Shown one piece after another: positions 47,741 through 62,392 of a stretch of 64,000 nucleotides of DNA (positions are counted from its first letter, which is position 1; each line of letters starts with the position of its first letter). A model generated the notes under the pieces. It did no database searches. It was not told where the DNA came from and was given only the letters and a program-made list of their open reading frames with translations. Both the position numbers and the translations under genes were made by a program. The stretch covers positions 13,066,001 to 13,130,000 of the forward strand of contig NC_046673.1 in assembly GCF_003369915.1 (NCBI RefSeq). The letters are read 5' to 3'. This stretch comes from Drosophila miranda. Lineage: Eukaryota > Arthropoda > Insecta > Diptera > Drosophilidae.

Positions 47741-50580
47741 AAGGTAACAAATGGCTTTTCAAATAAATTAGCGGGCGGCATTTGTAAACAGAGAAAGATG
47801 CAGAGATTTCGAGAGAGGAGAGACAGAAAGATGCAGAGAGATATACAGAAATAAAACGAGAAAGAACCAGAGATTGAGAGAAGAGAGAAAGAAACAAAAA
47901 GGCAGCGAAGAAGTAGGAGACCCGTGTGTGTCTTCTTCTTTAGGGGTCGTTCCATCAATTATCGATTTTCAATGAATTTCTTCACTTTCTTGCTACATCA
48001 TCGGCACCACGTTGCGTATACGCAATCTGCGGATATTCCAGCCTATTTTCCATGGAAATAGCTAGTGATCAGGGCAAAAAAAAGTCGACACAAATTAGTT
48101 GTGATTGAATCGAAAATGGATTCGGCGATAGGCACTGAGAATTGAGTTCATTAATTCATTGATTATAGAGTCCAGTAATGAATAGTTTATCGAATGGATC
48201 TGGCAGCGGAATGAATTGTTGTTGAAAATTTCCCCAAAATTTCCATCGCTGAACTTAATGGTCAACTCTCGCTCCACGTGGCGCTGCACAAAGGGTGGGC
48301 TCCTATGGGGGATTCCGATTTGCAGCAACTTTAACCGGTTGTAAGTGGTTTGATCAGACTCGCTTGCTTGCTTTTCTCTTTATCTTTTGGAAAACTATTC
48401 AATCTGAAGGACGTCTGGACGCCACGAGTATTTCAATTGACCATTAGATGATGCTTAGGGGCATTAGAATGGGGCATGGGGCATGGGGGCGGGGGGTTGC
48501 ACAGAAGGCAATCCATTAATTATACAATTAGAACTCGGACTCGGCAGCAGCAGCAGCAGGTGCATCGTGGAAAATCTATCTATGTGTTTGTTTTTCTGTC
48601 TCTTTCTTTCTTTCTTTGTATGTGTGCGAGTGTGTGTGTGTGTGTCTTTCTCTTTATTCTTTTGTGCTGTTTGTTGTTTGCATCGTCTGCCCCACCGTTT
48701 GATATGCAAAATTCAGAATGTGTTTACCTTGAAATATGCGCCATGTCACTTTGCCACTGATGCGAGAGTTGAATACTCGATGGGGCACACACAACCGGAG
48801 AAAAGGAGATAAAGGGAAGCAGAGAGAGAAATAGAGTACCAGACAAACTGAGAGAACATTGCTGAAATGTGAAATACTCGTGTACATTGTGCAACATTAT
48901 GCTTCCCCCGACTGGCCGGCTGCCCGCCTGCTGCCTTCCTGCCTGACAGGTGAACTGCTGCACATGGGGCGCATGGGGTCTTCTCGATTGGGGGCAGATG
49001 TGAAGCAGGGGTCACGGGGCAGTTGCACTGCCTGTCACATTTGATGAGTTGCATGCCCAGCCCCATGGGGCAGCCCAGAAACCACTGGGATACTTCGGTA
49101 CCCCTGCTTTCAAATGCCACTGGTAGTGGGAGTCTCGTCCAGTCATTAACCAGCGATTCGAGCGCAGGGCCACAAGGTTTCCTTTCCCCTTTGCCCCCCT
49201 CTTTCCCTCTCTTGCTATTGCTGTTTTCCACTTCTAATTTCTGCACTCGTTCGTTGGAGGGGCTTTCAGGAATGGTTTGAATGTTTCTTTTCTTGTCTTG
49301 TTAATCGCTGCATTCACGCTTTGCCACTCGTTGCTGCCGCTGCGAGTCGTTGCGCAGTTGATTCTCTCACACTCGTTGGGTTTTTTTTTGCTGCTCTTCA
49401 TATCGTTGTGTATATAATTATTGCTTATGTTTACTTTTAGAACTTAAGGACGCGACTTTTTAAGTCTGCGACTTGGATTGTAAAGATTCCTGTTTTTAAG
49501 GTTCTTGGGTTTCTCCTCGAACTGCTTTTTATTGATACACGTTATCATTGCATTCGCGTACTCGTTTAGGCTGCTGTGGTACTCGCTCCATTCTCACCAT
49601 TCGTTATACTCGATAGCAGTTGAGTATTTTGCTTAAACTTTCTAGGGACTCCAGTTCTTAGCTCCAACTGATGTTCTATGGATTCGGGTAGTTATTTGAG
49701 CCCTTTGCAAAATGAATTTGTTTAAAGTGGTTTTCCCACCTGGTAATCTGAAACGATTCTGGCTATTAGAAGTGGTTGTGGTTAGCAGGGATGCATGCAG
49801 CAGCAGCAATTATAAGCAGATGCATTAAGGTCGGGATATCCCATATCCTTGGGCCTGAAATTCATATCTCTGGTATATGCCACACTCTCCCACAAACAGA
49901 CGGACTTAACCTTCGGCCTGTGATCCAGTTGCCGTTGCAGTTGCTGTTGCATGCTGCCTTGCTTCTTTTCCTCGTGCCCAGGCTGCGTGTGGCATTCCTG
50001 GCATTCCCCTGCCTTCTACACCTCAGCTCCATTTCCGGGGGCAATAGCATTTCCCTGTCTAAGGAAAATTCAATATGCCAGAGGAGGCATTTCCGTTTTG
50101 CAGTTCAATTATGCATTCATTGTGCAGCATGCAGCATGCAACATGCCGTTTGATCTCTTCCATTCCCCCTCCTGTTTCTCTTCACCCTGCCGCTTATCTC
50201 CGTCCCCTTTTTGATCGCCTTGGGGACTGGACTCCTTCTGCTTTGCGGGAATTTTGTTGTTTCTGTCGTCCTTCTGTCGTGGTCCTCTGTTAATTCTCAT
50301 TGTCTCCCTTCTCTCTCCTCTTGTGTTTTCTCCTTCTACTCCTCTCTCTCTCTCCCTCTCTCTTATGCTGTATGCAATTACATTTTGTGTTTATTTGCGG
50401 CTTCATCTCCCACCCAAAGGCTGCAAAACTTTTCGCTCATTTTCCACACTCAAGGAGGAAAATCCCTCTCACTCAGGGGTTGAGTGGCAAAGAAGGGGGA
50501 GAAGCAGGAGGCACCACGGTTGAGGGGTTGGCTGCGTAGGAGGTTCGACATTGAGCAGCAGGTGCAGGTGCAAAAGGAGG

Positions 50581-50614
50581 CGGCATCGGCATCGGCATCG
50601 GCATCGGCATCGGC
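50581..50614. repeat. (CGGCAT)5.7 tandem repeat
   Basis: Perfect hexamer units; in translation an Ala-Asp type run, but not within a supported gene. Confidence 0.95.
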
Positions 50615-53600
50615 GGCACCCTGGGAGCGCACGTTTTGTTAACCGCGAATACATTTTAATTAGCAGCTAAAATATTCAAACTGAAAATTGCCCTTTGCCT
50701 GCGGGGCGGCCCAGAGACCAACAAACACACATACACACACAACCGAACGACGATGAACACACACACACACCCAACCTCTGGCACCCAAAAAGCCACCCCC
50801 ACCGTTCGGCACCACCTGCTGCAGAAACCCAGCGTTTCCCCCTCTATTTCCCTATATTCCCTGTTTGTTGGATACCCTTCTTTGCAGCAGAGGGCATTAC
50901 GATTTGGATACGTTTAATGGGAATTCAGAGAAGCCCAAACAGTCGAAACATTCAGGCATTAGAGATCCATTGCCCAGACTATTTAGACATAAAGAATATT
51001 CAACAAATTGTGGCTCACATACATATCTGAAATATAAACCATAGATAATATTTGGTTTCCCGTTATATGATTGTTATTCTGTTTGAAATACGTTCTCAGT
51101 GCAGTCGTAGTCGTACTCGTAGTTTTTATACTCGTTAGTATACTCGTTATATTCAGATAATGATTGCACGCGTTGTTCTTATACTCGTTATCACTGCTTC
51201 TCGCCCCTCGTTACTCGCTAAAGTCACTAAAAGCTCGTAGCAGTTGGGTCGTCTGTCTCCCATTAGTTATTTCACAAAGTTCTGTGGCTTAACTTAACTC
51301 AAGTTCCACAGTTGTGGCTTTCTTTAGAGGTCAAAGCGTAGATGCATCTTCTAGGGTACTTAAAGGTTCGACCACCGATTCTTGGCCTGCCTTTGTCCCT
51401 TGTTGTTTTTGCCCTCAAAAAGTTTGCCAGCTTCCCCCTCAAACATGATGCTATGAATTTACACAGTTTTGAGCGAAGAGAAGCAGTACGAGTGGTGGAG
51501 TGGATCAGTGAAGTGGCAGGTAAGAGAGGATAAGGGAGGAGAACTTTTCTCTAAATACTTGCCAAAATATGTCAGCAAAGGTAATGGAAACGGAGAGTGA
51601 GAGCAGCGCTGAGTATATAAAATAATCATAATCATAAACGTAATTTTTAAAGACTTTTGCAAGACTTTTTTTTTTTTTTGCTTAAATAAAAGAAAATTGT
51701 TGAATTTTCTAAGACCTTGTCTCCAGCTCATGAATTTTAATTTTAATTTTGCTCATTTTTTTTTTTTCTTTGTCTGTGTCTGTGGCTCTTCCCCATTGAA
51801 ATGCGAAAATGCGAACGAGGAAACTTTGCACATTCCTGATGAAAGATCAAACAGATTTTGTCCGGCAAAGAAGCAAAGAAAAATACAATATTTCAAGAAT
51901 TTCGAAAGGCCTCAAACTTTGATGAGAGTGTGCGTAGAGGGAGATTGTGGGGTGGGGGCATTGCTAATTAATTTTATCTGCTGAGCAATAAATAAATGAT
52001 AGCAATCCCATTTCCGTTTACCTGCTTTTCCCGCCGCCTCATGTGGCATGATAAGACAGTAGCTGTGAGGACATTCGGCATAAAGCCCCCATTAAATATG
52101 ATGTGCTTATCGAAAAAAGTTGTCCATAACTTTCCTTCAGAGAATTTTGTGTAAACAATTGTTATTTTATGTTCTTACACAGAAAATATATACGATTTTC
52201 CTCCTACCCTCTTTAGCCTTTCTTTCATTCAATCCCTTTATCCCTGCACGCCTACATCCACATCCAAAGGCGGAGTTTAGGCTCCAAAATTGAACCTGTT
52301 TGATACTGGAGTTGTTCATCGAGTTTCATCGAGCCTATTTCTGCTGCCACCGACTGTACATCCCCGATTTAGTCTAGATCAGGGGTCGGCAAGGCCATAT
52401 CTTATGTGTGTGTAACAGTGGCTGGCACCAATGCAATCCAGGACATAGATAACCTAAGAGCAAGCCTCTCCATAGTCCACGAAAATGGCAAATGAAATAT
52501 TCTTGCATTCAATTCACTTCATGTCCTAACCATATTTTGACAACTGTTACCGCAAAAACCCACAAAAACAAGAGGAAAAAGTACCAAAACCAGAAAAGCC
52601 ACAATAAAAAAACGCCTGAACCAAAGAGGATACGAAGGGAGATGTGGCATGTGGCAGGAGGCAAAAAAAGTAACGGCTTGGCCAGCTGTGTCATCCACTT
52701 GTGGTTATTTGTTGTCGGAGAACTTTGCCCGCCGCAAAGTTGTGCGCTTTTTGTCGATTTTAACCAGCTCTAATGTCCCACTGTCCTCTGTAAGAGGAGC
52801 GTCCTGTGTATCCGTATCCGTGTGCCAGTATCTCAGTGTCTGTCCTGGATGCAGCTTTTCACAGAGAAAGAGCTACTATTTCTTTTTGCAGCCTCAAAAG
52901 TCAGTCGAAACCAAAAATCCTCCATGATATCATATGAAACTTTTTGTTTTTTACGACTTTTTTTTTGTAGGTTGTAGGAAAACGCATTTGAGAAGTTTTT
53001 TTTTTAAGATTATGGCTTAGAACATTTTGGAGCATTATTTGTTCGGAGCAAACATCCATATATGATGAGGTATTCGAGAGATTTCAGCAATAAATGGAGT
53101 TTATTTAAGAATTAACCCAAAGCAAAGTAGGATAAGATCATTAATTATAGTCGTGTGGAGAAATGGATTCGTGGAATGCAGAATTGGGTTACTTCTTTAG
53201 AGCATTAACGATTCTAGTTATTGGATTGAACAGTTACCAAAAGAATCAACACGCTAGACCAATCGTATGCTCCATTGGCAATATTGTGTGATTCAAACTT
53301 GTCTGTTTCGCTCTCTGTTCTCCGATGGAAACTGAGAAATATGGATTGCAATCCAATCCATTAATATCCCTTGTTCTTCTGAAAAAATGTCTTTGCGGAG
53401 TTCTGTTTTCTTTCAGCTTAAGATAGAAAACACATATGTATCTTTGCACAAGAATTGGAATGACTCTCGCACATATCCAGTTTCCCAGGGACACACACAC
53501 TTTCGCACTTACAGACGCCTACACAGACGCTCACAAACAAAAGCAATGCGATTCAATTTCCGCTGTCAGTTTGTGTCTTCATTTTGGCTTTTGGTTTTTT

Positions 53601-54505
53601 GTTTTTTGTTTGGACTGTAAAAGCTTTTGTGGGGGCCAACTGTTGCCATGTGGCACCACGTGGGTGTATGTGTGTGCAATTACATGTGGTCCTTGGGCCT
53701 CCTTGGGCCCCACCCCATCTCATCTTTCTCGCTCCACAATCTCACACTTTGCCATTTTCCCCTCAATGACAAACAATTCAATTTGCCGCCGAAGCCCTTT
53801 CAATTCCTTTGCTTTCTCTTTTTCATTCTCTTTCTCTTTCCATTTTCCATTCTATCGTCTCCGTTTTCACACTCCGAAATTTTCCACCTTTCTCTCTATT
53901 TTTTTCGGCCCCAGTTGCACTTTCCATTCGCATTTCCCCATTTAAAACCTATCGCGACTTTGGCTTTGATTTTGATTTTCGTTTCGCTTGGCCCAAATAT
54001 TTTTTCTATAGTTCTCCCTAGGGTCTGGCAGTAGTTTTACGTTGTAATTTTATGGGTTTCTATGACCTAAAGCACACAAATATCCAGTGAATGTGGATCT
54101 GGCTTGCATGAATATTTTAAACCGAGATATGTTCTATTTTATCTATTTTGATATGATCTAGCTATCCAGACAAAATCACGATTTATTTTATAGATATATT
54201 TTATATTTTATATTGTATTGTATTGGAAAACTGGGAAGCAAAGATAGTATCTACTTATCTATCATAAAAATCACTGGGGCCATTCATTCTTTATTGTATA
54301 TAACAAGGTATTCAATCGTCGCTTGTATAAAGACATATGTATGTACATACATATATCCCGGTCTATACATGTATAATGATGTGGCCCAAACTAAATTCTA
54401 AATTCATGTGGCATCAATTCAGTCTCTAATGTTTCACAGTTAGTTTCGGTATAGACATGCAGTTTTGAGTCTGTTTTCGGAGAAGTAATCTTACAACTTA
54501 ACACA

Positions 54506-54599
54506 AAGAATCTGCAACAGTCTTTCCTCTAACATATACTCATATCACCAAAAAAGAATCTGCAACAGTCTTTCATATGTACTCGCTCATATCACCAAA
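54506..54599. repeat. 48-bp tandem duplication
   Basis: AAGAATCTGCAACAGTCTTTC occurs at 54506 and 54554; both copies end in TCATATCACCAAA, with a few differences between them. Confidence 0.85.
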
Positions 54600-57500
54600 T
54601 ATGCTGTATGTTTCTGGGTATCTTTTAGTTGCAATGCTGGTCCTATCGATCTATAACGTTGTTTGCTTTTAACCTGTTTGCAATTTTGTTGTTTTTCTAT
54701 TTTTATTGATTGTTGCAGTTGTTGTAATTGTTGTTGTTTATTACCTGTGCATTTTTAAGTGTTTTGTTTTGTTTATCGTTAGGGAGGCACCAAGGCCTTG
54801 GGGTCGTAAGGGAAGGGGGTGTTCGGTTTGGTTTGGGTGGCGCTTCGAGGGATTTCATTCTTATGACGTTCTAAATCATTCGCTGCCTGTCGATGCGATT
54901 CATCGCGATGGGGGGAACTACTATGTAATAAACAATATAAATACATTTTTGTGTCGTGTAAAAGCTGAATACTGAAAAGAGGGAAAGGCGCCATGGAAAT
55001 GTCAAAAGGAATCGTATGGATATCCTTTACTTTGGGAGGCTATCTACCTGTCAAGCACTGTGTCTGGTCTGACTGCAGTTTTTCATTAGATATTGAATAC
55101 AGTTTGAAGTTTCTCCATTTAACATTCGGTTTTTCATTTAATTTTAGTGCAATTCTCTGGAATTTGTGATTTTTTATATTGATGTCTGACTTTCTATTAA
55201 AAAGTGCTTTGAAGAAGGTCTCCCACCTATAGACCTATTTATATTTCTATGTATAACTATGTTTTATGCAACATAAAACTATGTGTAAATGATATTTTCG
55301 TGTCTGATGTCATTTAATTTTCCCGTTGCTCTTCAAGAAATTGCGACTCCGAGGTTCACTCGATTTTCAAATTTAATCATTAAAGGATTGCTTCTGCTTT
55401 TCCGTATTCTGCTCGTATTCTCTGGATCATCCCTTTAGACGTTTCTATGTTATCGTCCCATCTTTTTCTAATGTTACAAAAACTTTTCCTCCACCCAAAA
55501 AGAAAAAAATGGTGACCCCGACACAATTCTTATAGCTGGCGAGTCCTCTCTTTTCCTTCCACTATTGTGCTCGTCTTCCAACACTTTCCCAACTATTTCC
55601 ACAGTCCTCTGGTTTTCCGCTCCTCTGGGCTTTCCCCAGGGCCACCCCGCCCCCTTCACAGCCAGTGTTTGTCTCGCTTTCAACACATTTACCCCCAATC
55701 CCCGTTTCGCCTATTGCCCGGGAGAATATTCGTACAATTTCCAACGCAAACAGCAAATGCGAACAACAATTGTAATTGAGCATTAACATAAGAAGGGGCT
55801 CCCGCAGAATGAGTCCCCAGTCCCCACACTCCTCCCGTGGATCCTTGCCCATCCATCCGTCCGCTTCGCCCCTCCGGAATTCCCAACGTTAAACATTAGT
55901 GACGGGGCCACAGGCCCCATCCTGTGACCCGGAGCTCACAGAGCTCTCATTTGAATGTTTCATTCTATGGGGGTGAAGGCGTCAATTTATTGAATTTTAA
56001 TTAATTTTATTGCCCCGGCATTGTCGTAAAGCTCTTAATGATAGCATCGCATCGCACGGCGTATTCGAGTTTGCGGGGCTGCCTACTGTATGCGAAATTT
56101 ATACAAATGTTGAAATTATGGAAACTGTTGATTCTCCAAAAACATAAAAACAAATGTGCCACCAATCCCCCACCACCAAGTCATCCTCTAGCCCCACTCC
56201 CACCTCCCGCTGTTGGGGGCTCTGGGGTTTTGGTTGGGAGGCAGATGTCAAGGTTGAAGCAATTGTAGAGGCAGCAGCTCATTATGCCAAGCGGATGCCA
56301 CTTGGCATACATTTCGGAGGGAGGCTTGCAGATTAATCTCTGACACACACCGAGAGAGGGAAAGAGCAAGACGGCCACAGCCTCCACTTGGGGGTCAGGT
56401 ACAAGGTGCTACCACCCCTCTTTGCACTCTCCACCCCTCCTGCGTAATGCGAATAGATCATCATATTTCTTATATTTTTTGGTAATGAACGGAACTGAAG
56501 AGTGGAAATCATGAAATATTCAGCAAGGGAAGGTATGAAAGTGCCCGCATAAGTGGAATACTTCTTTAGAGCATTAACTATTTTAGTCATGAATGGCAAG
56601 ATGAATGAAAAATGGAAATGGAAATAAGGAAAAAAAGATCGATCGCGCCTTCTGACTGAACCCAAGCCTAGGCTCAATGATGAACCACGAACGAAAATGT
56701 CTTCCGATCACTCCTTCTGTGTGAACAGCATTCTCTCCCCTCTGCAGAACTGTGCTTCGGTGCCCTCTCCAGGAGCCTAATATTTGAACTCGATTTGTCG
56801 CCATTGCGTGGCCAATTAACACGCAACACAATCAACAATCGCAATCAAGCGACACTGGAGTTAATCCAAAATAAAATGTCCTTAACAATGTCCCCCGTTA
56901 TGAAAATGGCTGGCCCGTGGGGTTCAGGGTTCAGGGTTCAGCGTTCAGGGCTGGGGGTTGGGGGTTGGGGTGGATAAATAGCAACACGTCGCCCGTTTTG
57001 CATGTCTAATGGTCATTCCAGTGAGCCCCATCGGCGGCACTTCAATCACTTCATCATAACGTCCCAACGCGCTCCAACACTAAGGAACGAAGGAACTCCA
57101 GAGTAGAGCATAAAATGCCAGAAAAAGGAGAGCACGAGGAAAAAAAGGGAAATAGGGAAATGGCAAAATGGGGCCTCCGGAATGAGCCTCTTTATTACAT
57201 TGCCAACATGAAAATAACGAATAAAAATTGAGTGGATTGCCCCTCGGACTTGAAGAGCCACAAAGCACAAGGAGAGCATGAAAATGGATGAAGGAATGGA
57301 AGGAACGAAGGATAACGAGGCTAAAAAGCAGCTGAAACTACGCCAGGGTAAGCGGGATAGGGACCTCGAAATCCTGCAGCGGCACAAGTCCAGTAACGAG
57401 AGAAACGAACCCAGAAGGATTTGAAATAGGAATAGACGATGGAGATGGTGGTGATTCAAGGGATATGTTCGAGGGCGGATTGTGTGAAGGTGTGAAGCAG

Positions 57501-60500
57501 AGAACAGACGGGAAATGGGACAGCGAACAGATGAGAGATCAAGCGGTAGGCTTGAGAAATGGCAAGAAATTATAGATGGATGGAAGATAAAAAAAAGGCC
57601 AAGGGATATGTGGATGATATGAAAAAATGGTCTATCCATTTTTGAGGATACGAACTAATGAGAGCTAGGAGTCTGGACATCTCTTAGATGGGAATGAAAG
57701 CACAGATCCTCTGATAAATTGTGATACTCCCTTGAGGAGACACCAGGCGGTGTGGGGAGACATGCTCCAAGGTAAATTAAACGATTGCATTGAACCATAG
57801 CTATTTGGTTTCTGTAATCCTGTCACTGCCACAGCTGCCTGCTGTCTCTTTGCCTCCAGCTGTCATCCCACAAACTCTCTTTCCTCATTTCATGTCAACG
57901 AGAGATTAATCTGTCTCCACCACAGCCTCAGAATCCGTCATTGAAATATGGAGAATCGCTCCTCAAAGGCCGTTCAATCTGATACCTTGCCACACGAATT
58001 AGTACGCAGTTCATTGCAGCAGTGCCACTGCAACGTGTCACTCACAGCCACATACTTTTGCCCTGTCGCCCCTCCCGACTCTACCTCAATCGGTGTGCCT
58101 CTCACTGGGAAAATTGCATTTGTCGTTGCCCGGTTGCAAACAGTTTTCATTTCATTTTCATTTTCATTTTGGGCTCCGGCTGTGTCCAAGTATGCCATGG
58201 GCTTCCGGCATTTGGCACTCGTTTTCTAGACTTGCATCAACTTCCGGTAGCACAAGCGCCCCTGCCCCTCCCCCATCCCCGTCCCCGTCACCTTCCCTTT
58301 GCCCCGCTTCGGCATCCCTCTCGAGTAGTGGACATGCCGGCAATTTACGCGAATTTCCGCTTGACGGAAATGCACAAAGTGAAAGGCAGGGGCCGAGGAA
58401 AAAGCAAACGAAACAACGACAACTTGAGCCTGTCATCACATGAGGCAACAGTTTGTGTCGCACCCGACCCACCACCACTCCATCATCCGTGCCCCGACCT
58501 TTCGCCCCCAACCCCACCCCCTCTTTCGTGTTGGACACTTCTATTCTGGCAATCGGTTTATTCTATTAGTTTCACATTCAATCAGGGCCATATTGATGGG
58601 GAAAATTGAACGAATATTTCCATTAGGAATTCCCATTTGCCTAAGCGGCCTCCAAATGGAATTTCCAACTGGAATTTGTTGCAAAGTACCACAGCTCTTA
58701 CCTGTACACGTTTGTCACACTCTAAAGGGCCCAGAAGAATGATATTCAACACCAAAAAGTATGCCATGGTCGTTGCAGAATTATCATACAAGTACAGTGT
58801 CGAGGTACACGGGCCTTGACACCAAGATACGATATGGTATTATTTTATCATCTTAAAGGCAGTTCCAAGGAAATCTTTGGGTAACTCTTAATTTTGCCAG
58901 AATTAAACGCCCAAAAACTACACCAAAATTATCATAATTATATTTGTGGCAAGCTCCCAACAAAAGGAGATGGAAACCCACAACCCCCGAACCACAACAA
59001 AAGTTAAGAAAAGCGTATACAATGGGGTCAACCGCCCTTTGTGTGTACCTCACCTGTACCATCACCATCCTATTCGTAGCCTTCTAGGGCGACTAGCGGC
59101 CGCTGCCCGCTTATTACCGCTGGCTGGAAAGTACGCAACGCAAATTGGCCGAGTGGCGCCGCACGTGAGACCAACAGCTGCTGAAGGGGGGCCGAAGGGT
59201 GAGCCCTGGGAAATTACACGCGACTAATGAGAGTGCGGCGGACACTCGCCCCAATCGGCCGCGTCCGCCCCTCGTGCTGCCTTGCGTTTACGCTCACTTA
59301 TGTACCTGCTAAAAATAAAAGGCAACGACACACACAAAAAATATCCAAAAGTAATCCGCTGAAGTAGTTTCTTCGTACTCCCGTAAAGCCACCCATGCAC
59401 CCCATTCCCTGCGATAAAACTAGGAGAAAGAACTTTTGCGAGACAGAGAGCAGAGGGGGAGGAATCCGAATCGGAAACGGAGGAACTGCCAAGATTAGTT
59501 TCACAGCTTACAGCAATTTGTTGTGACTACAACAGAACAAGAAGAAGTCGCAACAAAATCCCAGAGAAAGACAGGCTAACCCTTGGATATCCTTTCGAAT
59601 TTTCCTGCTACCCAAAGAGCAAAGGATCGCACATCCTAATGTCGAGGAACGTGTGCCTCCACACAAAAAATGTCTATTGAAATATCTTCACAAACAAATG
59701 ACTTCCTCCGACCGATTCCTGATTTGCTGAGACAAAAGATGATATGGCAATCCGATCCGAAAGGAATAGCAGACCGAAGAGCTTTTGATGCTGATCAACA
59801 TAGGCACCCCCAACCTGTGGAGAGGGTATACAAAAAGTTGGTCATATTCCTCTGAGAGGCAAAGTGAAATCCGAAAGCCAAAAGCAGCAAATGTCGTCGT
59901 CAACATTTGGCTTAGCAGCAGCAGCGGGTGGCAGTGGCAGTGGCACTGGCACTGGCAGCGTCAGCGAGTGGCAGAGGCAGAGGCAGTGGTGGCAACTACT
60001 GTAACTGTAATACTTTAAGCCTTTACGCAGACGACAGCCAGCAACAAGAGAGACAAAGAGCGAGACCGAGAGAGAGAGAGAGAGAGAGGGAAGGCGAAAG
60101 CTACGCGACCACAGCGCCAGCCACAAAATGCAATGATCCCCACAGTGGCACAGTGGTACCTCAGGGGTACTCCATGGGCTTACAGGTGTGTGTGTGTGTG
60201 TCTTTATTGAAAATATGATAAATGCGTCTTTGAATCAGTGACTTTTGCCAAAAATATGATAGCTCATTCAAAGGTTCTTCACACTTTTCAGACAAGGATT
60301 TATGCGCTTACATCTCCCATAAAGAAAACTTATTGATATCGATCTTCGGTAAATGACTGGATTTCGAGTAACTGAAGATGGTGGACACTATAGTTCTGGA
60401 GTAGATTTAATTCGGGTTTCCGCAATGTTTCGATCCACTGTGCCATATGGTCTGGAGTGCTGCTGGCTGCTGTTCTATTTTTATGCGACGTTGGCTAAAC

Positions 60501-61077
60501 ACTAAAAGTAGGCAAACAAACAAACAGCCAGGGAAATGCGATGGAGAGATGGAGCGAGAGACGGGTAACCGCAACAAATACAGAAGCAACAAGGACATGG
60601 CATAAAAAGGATTTACCCGAAACTGAAACTGAACCGCCGACGTCTTAGCAACTTTGTGTTTGGTGGATCTCAGGCTGTGTTTGAGGGTGGGATATGGAAG
60701 ATATGTATGATATGGTGGATACATATTGTGGCCCAGGGAGAATGCCATGCATATGGTGGCCAGGGTTAGGGGCAGGGGCAGAGGCAGCTTAGGAAAATCA
60801 CCTGATGCCCCAGACAGGACCTCAGTGCCGTGTGCACTAATCACATTTGTGTGTCGAATCGCGCGGACTTTTTGTATTGCCTCGTCAGGCCGTATTTCTC
60901 TGTTTCTCTCTGCCTCTGCTGGACCTCCTTCTCCTCCTCCTCCTCCTCTCGTACTTCTGCATAGTTTCAGCAACTTGTTAGACATGGGCTTCCGTTTATG
61001 TTGTTTCCGTTTCCGTTTCTGTTTTCCGCTGCTTGCCACACAGTTGCCACTTCATTTTGTTGCGTTGCCCCAGCACA

Positions 61078-61107
61078 AGCCCCAGCCCCAGCCCCAGCCC
61101 CAGCCCC
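61078..61107. repeat. (AGCCCC)5 repeat
   Basis: Perfect hexamer units. Confidence 0.95.
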
Positions 61108-62357
61108 TGCTCCCTGCTCCTGTCCCTGCTGCTCTTCTGGCCGGAATTTATGCGTGTCAGATTTTCATGGACACGCTGGCTGGCACGGCAGAAGGCTGAG
61201 AGGAGAGTGGACTACAGCAGCCACATGTGCGCCATAACTCAAACTTAACGGTGCTGCCCGAGACGACTGACTTGCAGCACCTGTGCCCCACAGTGGGGCG
61301 CCACACAGAGAGATAGAGAGAAAGAGAGAAGGTAGGCGTAGGAATGGGGGTCTTAGGCAGAGGATGGCATCAGGAAGATGAGTATGTTGGCCGGTGCGGC
61401 GTCGAGAAGGATTTATTTCTGCCTGGGAATATAATTTGCTTAAATATTCATCTCTTGGGAGAAGGCTTTAAGAGCGGCAGTAGAAAGCACCAGCAGAAAG
61501 AGCAGCGGCAAGGAGATTGAGATTAAATTTACTTAAGCTAATAGTGCACTGCTTGTTTGTAAGCCATTCGAGAAGTGGCAGCCATGCAAGCATGAGAATC
61601 ATACTCTTTGCTTTGGAGGCAAAAGGCGTCTGAAAGACACTCAAACAGTGGAGCTAAAAAATTATCTGAAGAGTCTGCAACCATTGAGTGAGCTTAGAAA
61701 GCACTGATGCACGAGTTGAAGAATTAGCTATGCAAGCAGTGGAGTCAAGGAGATGAAAGTAGTGTAAGCTAAACAAGCAGTGGAGTCGGCGGAATCCAGG
61801 GGTAGTGCTTAACTCCCTTCATCCACCCAGACGCATGGCATACTTTTAGGCACCGCGCGAAAATCTTTTCCTTGGAATATTTTAAATTATTCAGAGCTCT
61901 TCCCCTGCCACAGGGCATACATTTTTAAGCCGGGATTAATGAGAGATTCACATTCTGAATTCCGCTTAACAAGCAACACCCCCTCCGCCGCCCCCCGCAC
62001 GCCACTCTCTACATCCACAGCCACCGCTCTGCTTCTACTTTTTGCCTCTTCCATTTTCCCCATTTCAATTACAAAACTTAACGAAACGGAGCACACAGAT
62101 TTTTCCAAGGGTTTTCCTGTCAGCTGTTACCGTTATAATCCTTTTTAAAATTACCAAAAAAAAATTAACAGACAAAAAAGAAGCGATGCGAGAGGGAAAA
62201 ACAAATGCAAAACGACTTTCAACAATAAAATTGTAAAGAAGAGGGAGCAAATCTTTTGATGAAGTGCTGTCTGTTGAAAGGTTGGTGGTCGGAGGCGGAG
62301 GCGTCGGCGGGCGTGGCCGGACAAAAGGGCGCCAGCAATTAATTTATGAGCCCCAAT

Positions 62358-62358
<1 letters not shown>

Positions 62359-62388
<30 letters not shown>
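62359..62388. repeat. (CA)15 microsatellite
   Basis: Longest perfect CA run in the window. Confidence 0.95.

Positions 62389-62392
<4 letters not shown>

Noticed and set aside
57046..57639. 197-codon minus-strand frame
   Set aside because: Complement of a purine-rich stretch; codon content explained by base composition.
60407..61039. 210-codon minus-strand frame with a basic N-terminus
   Set aside because: Begins at GTG, runs through simple repeats and has no recognisable domain.
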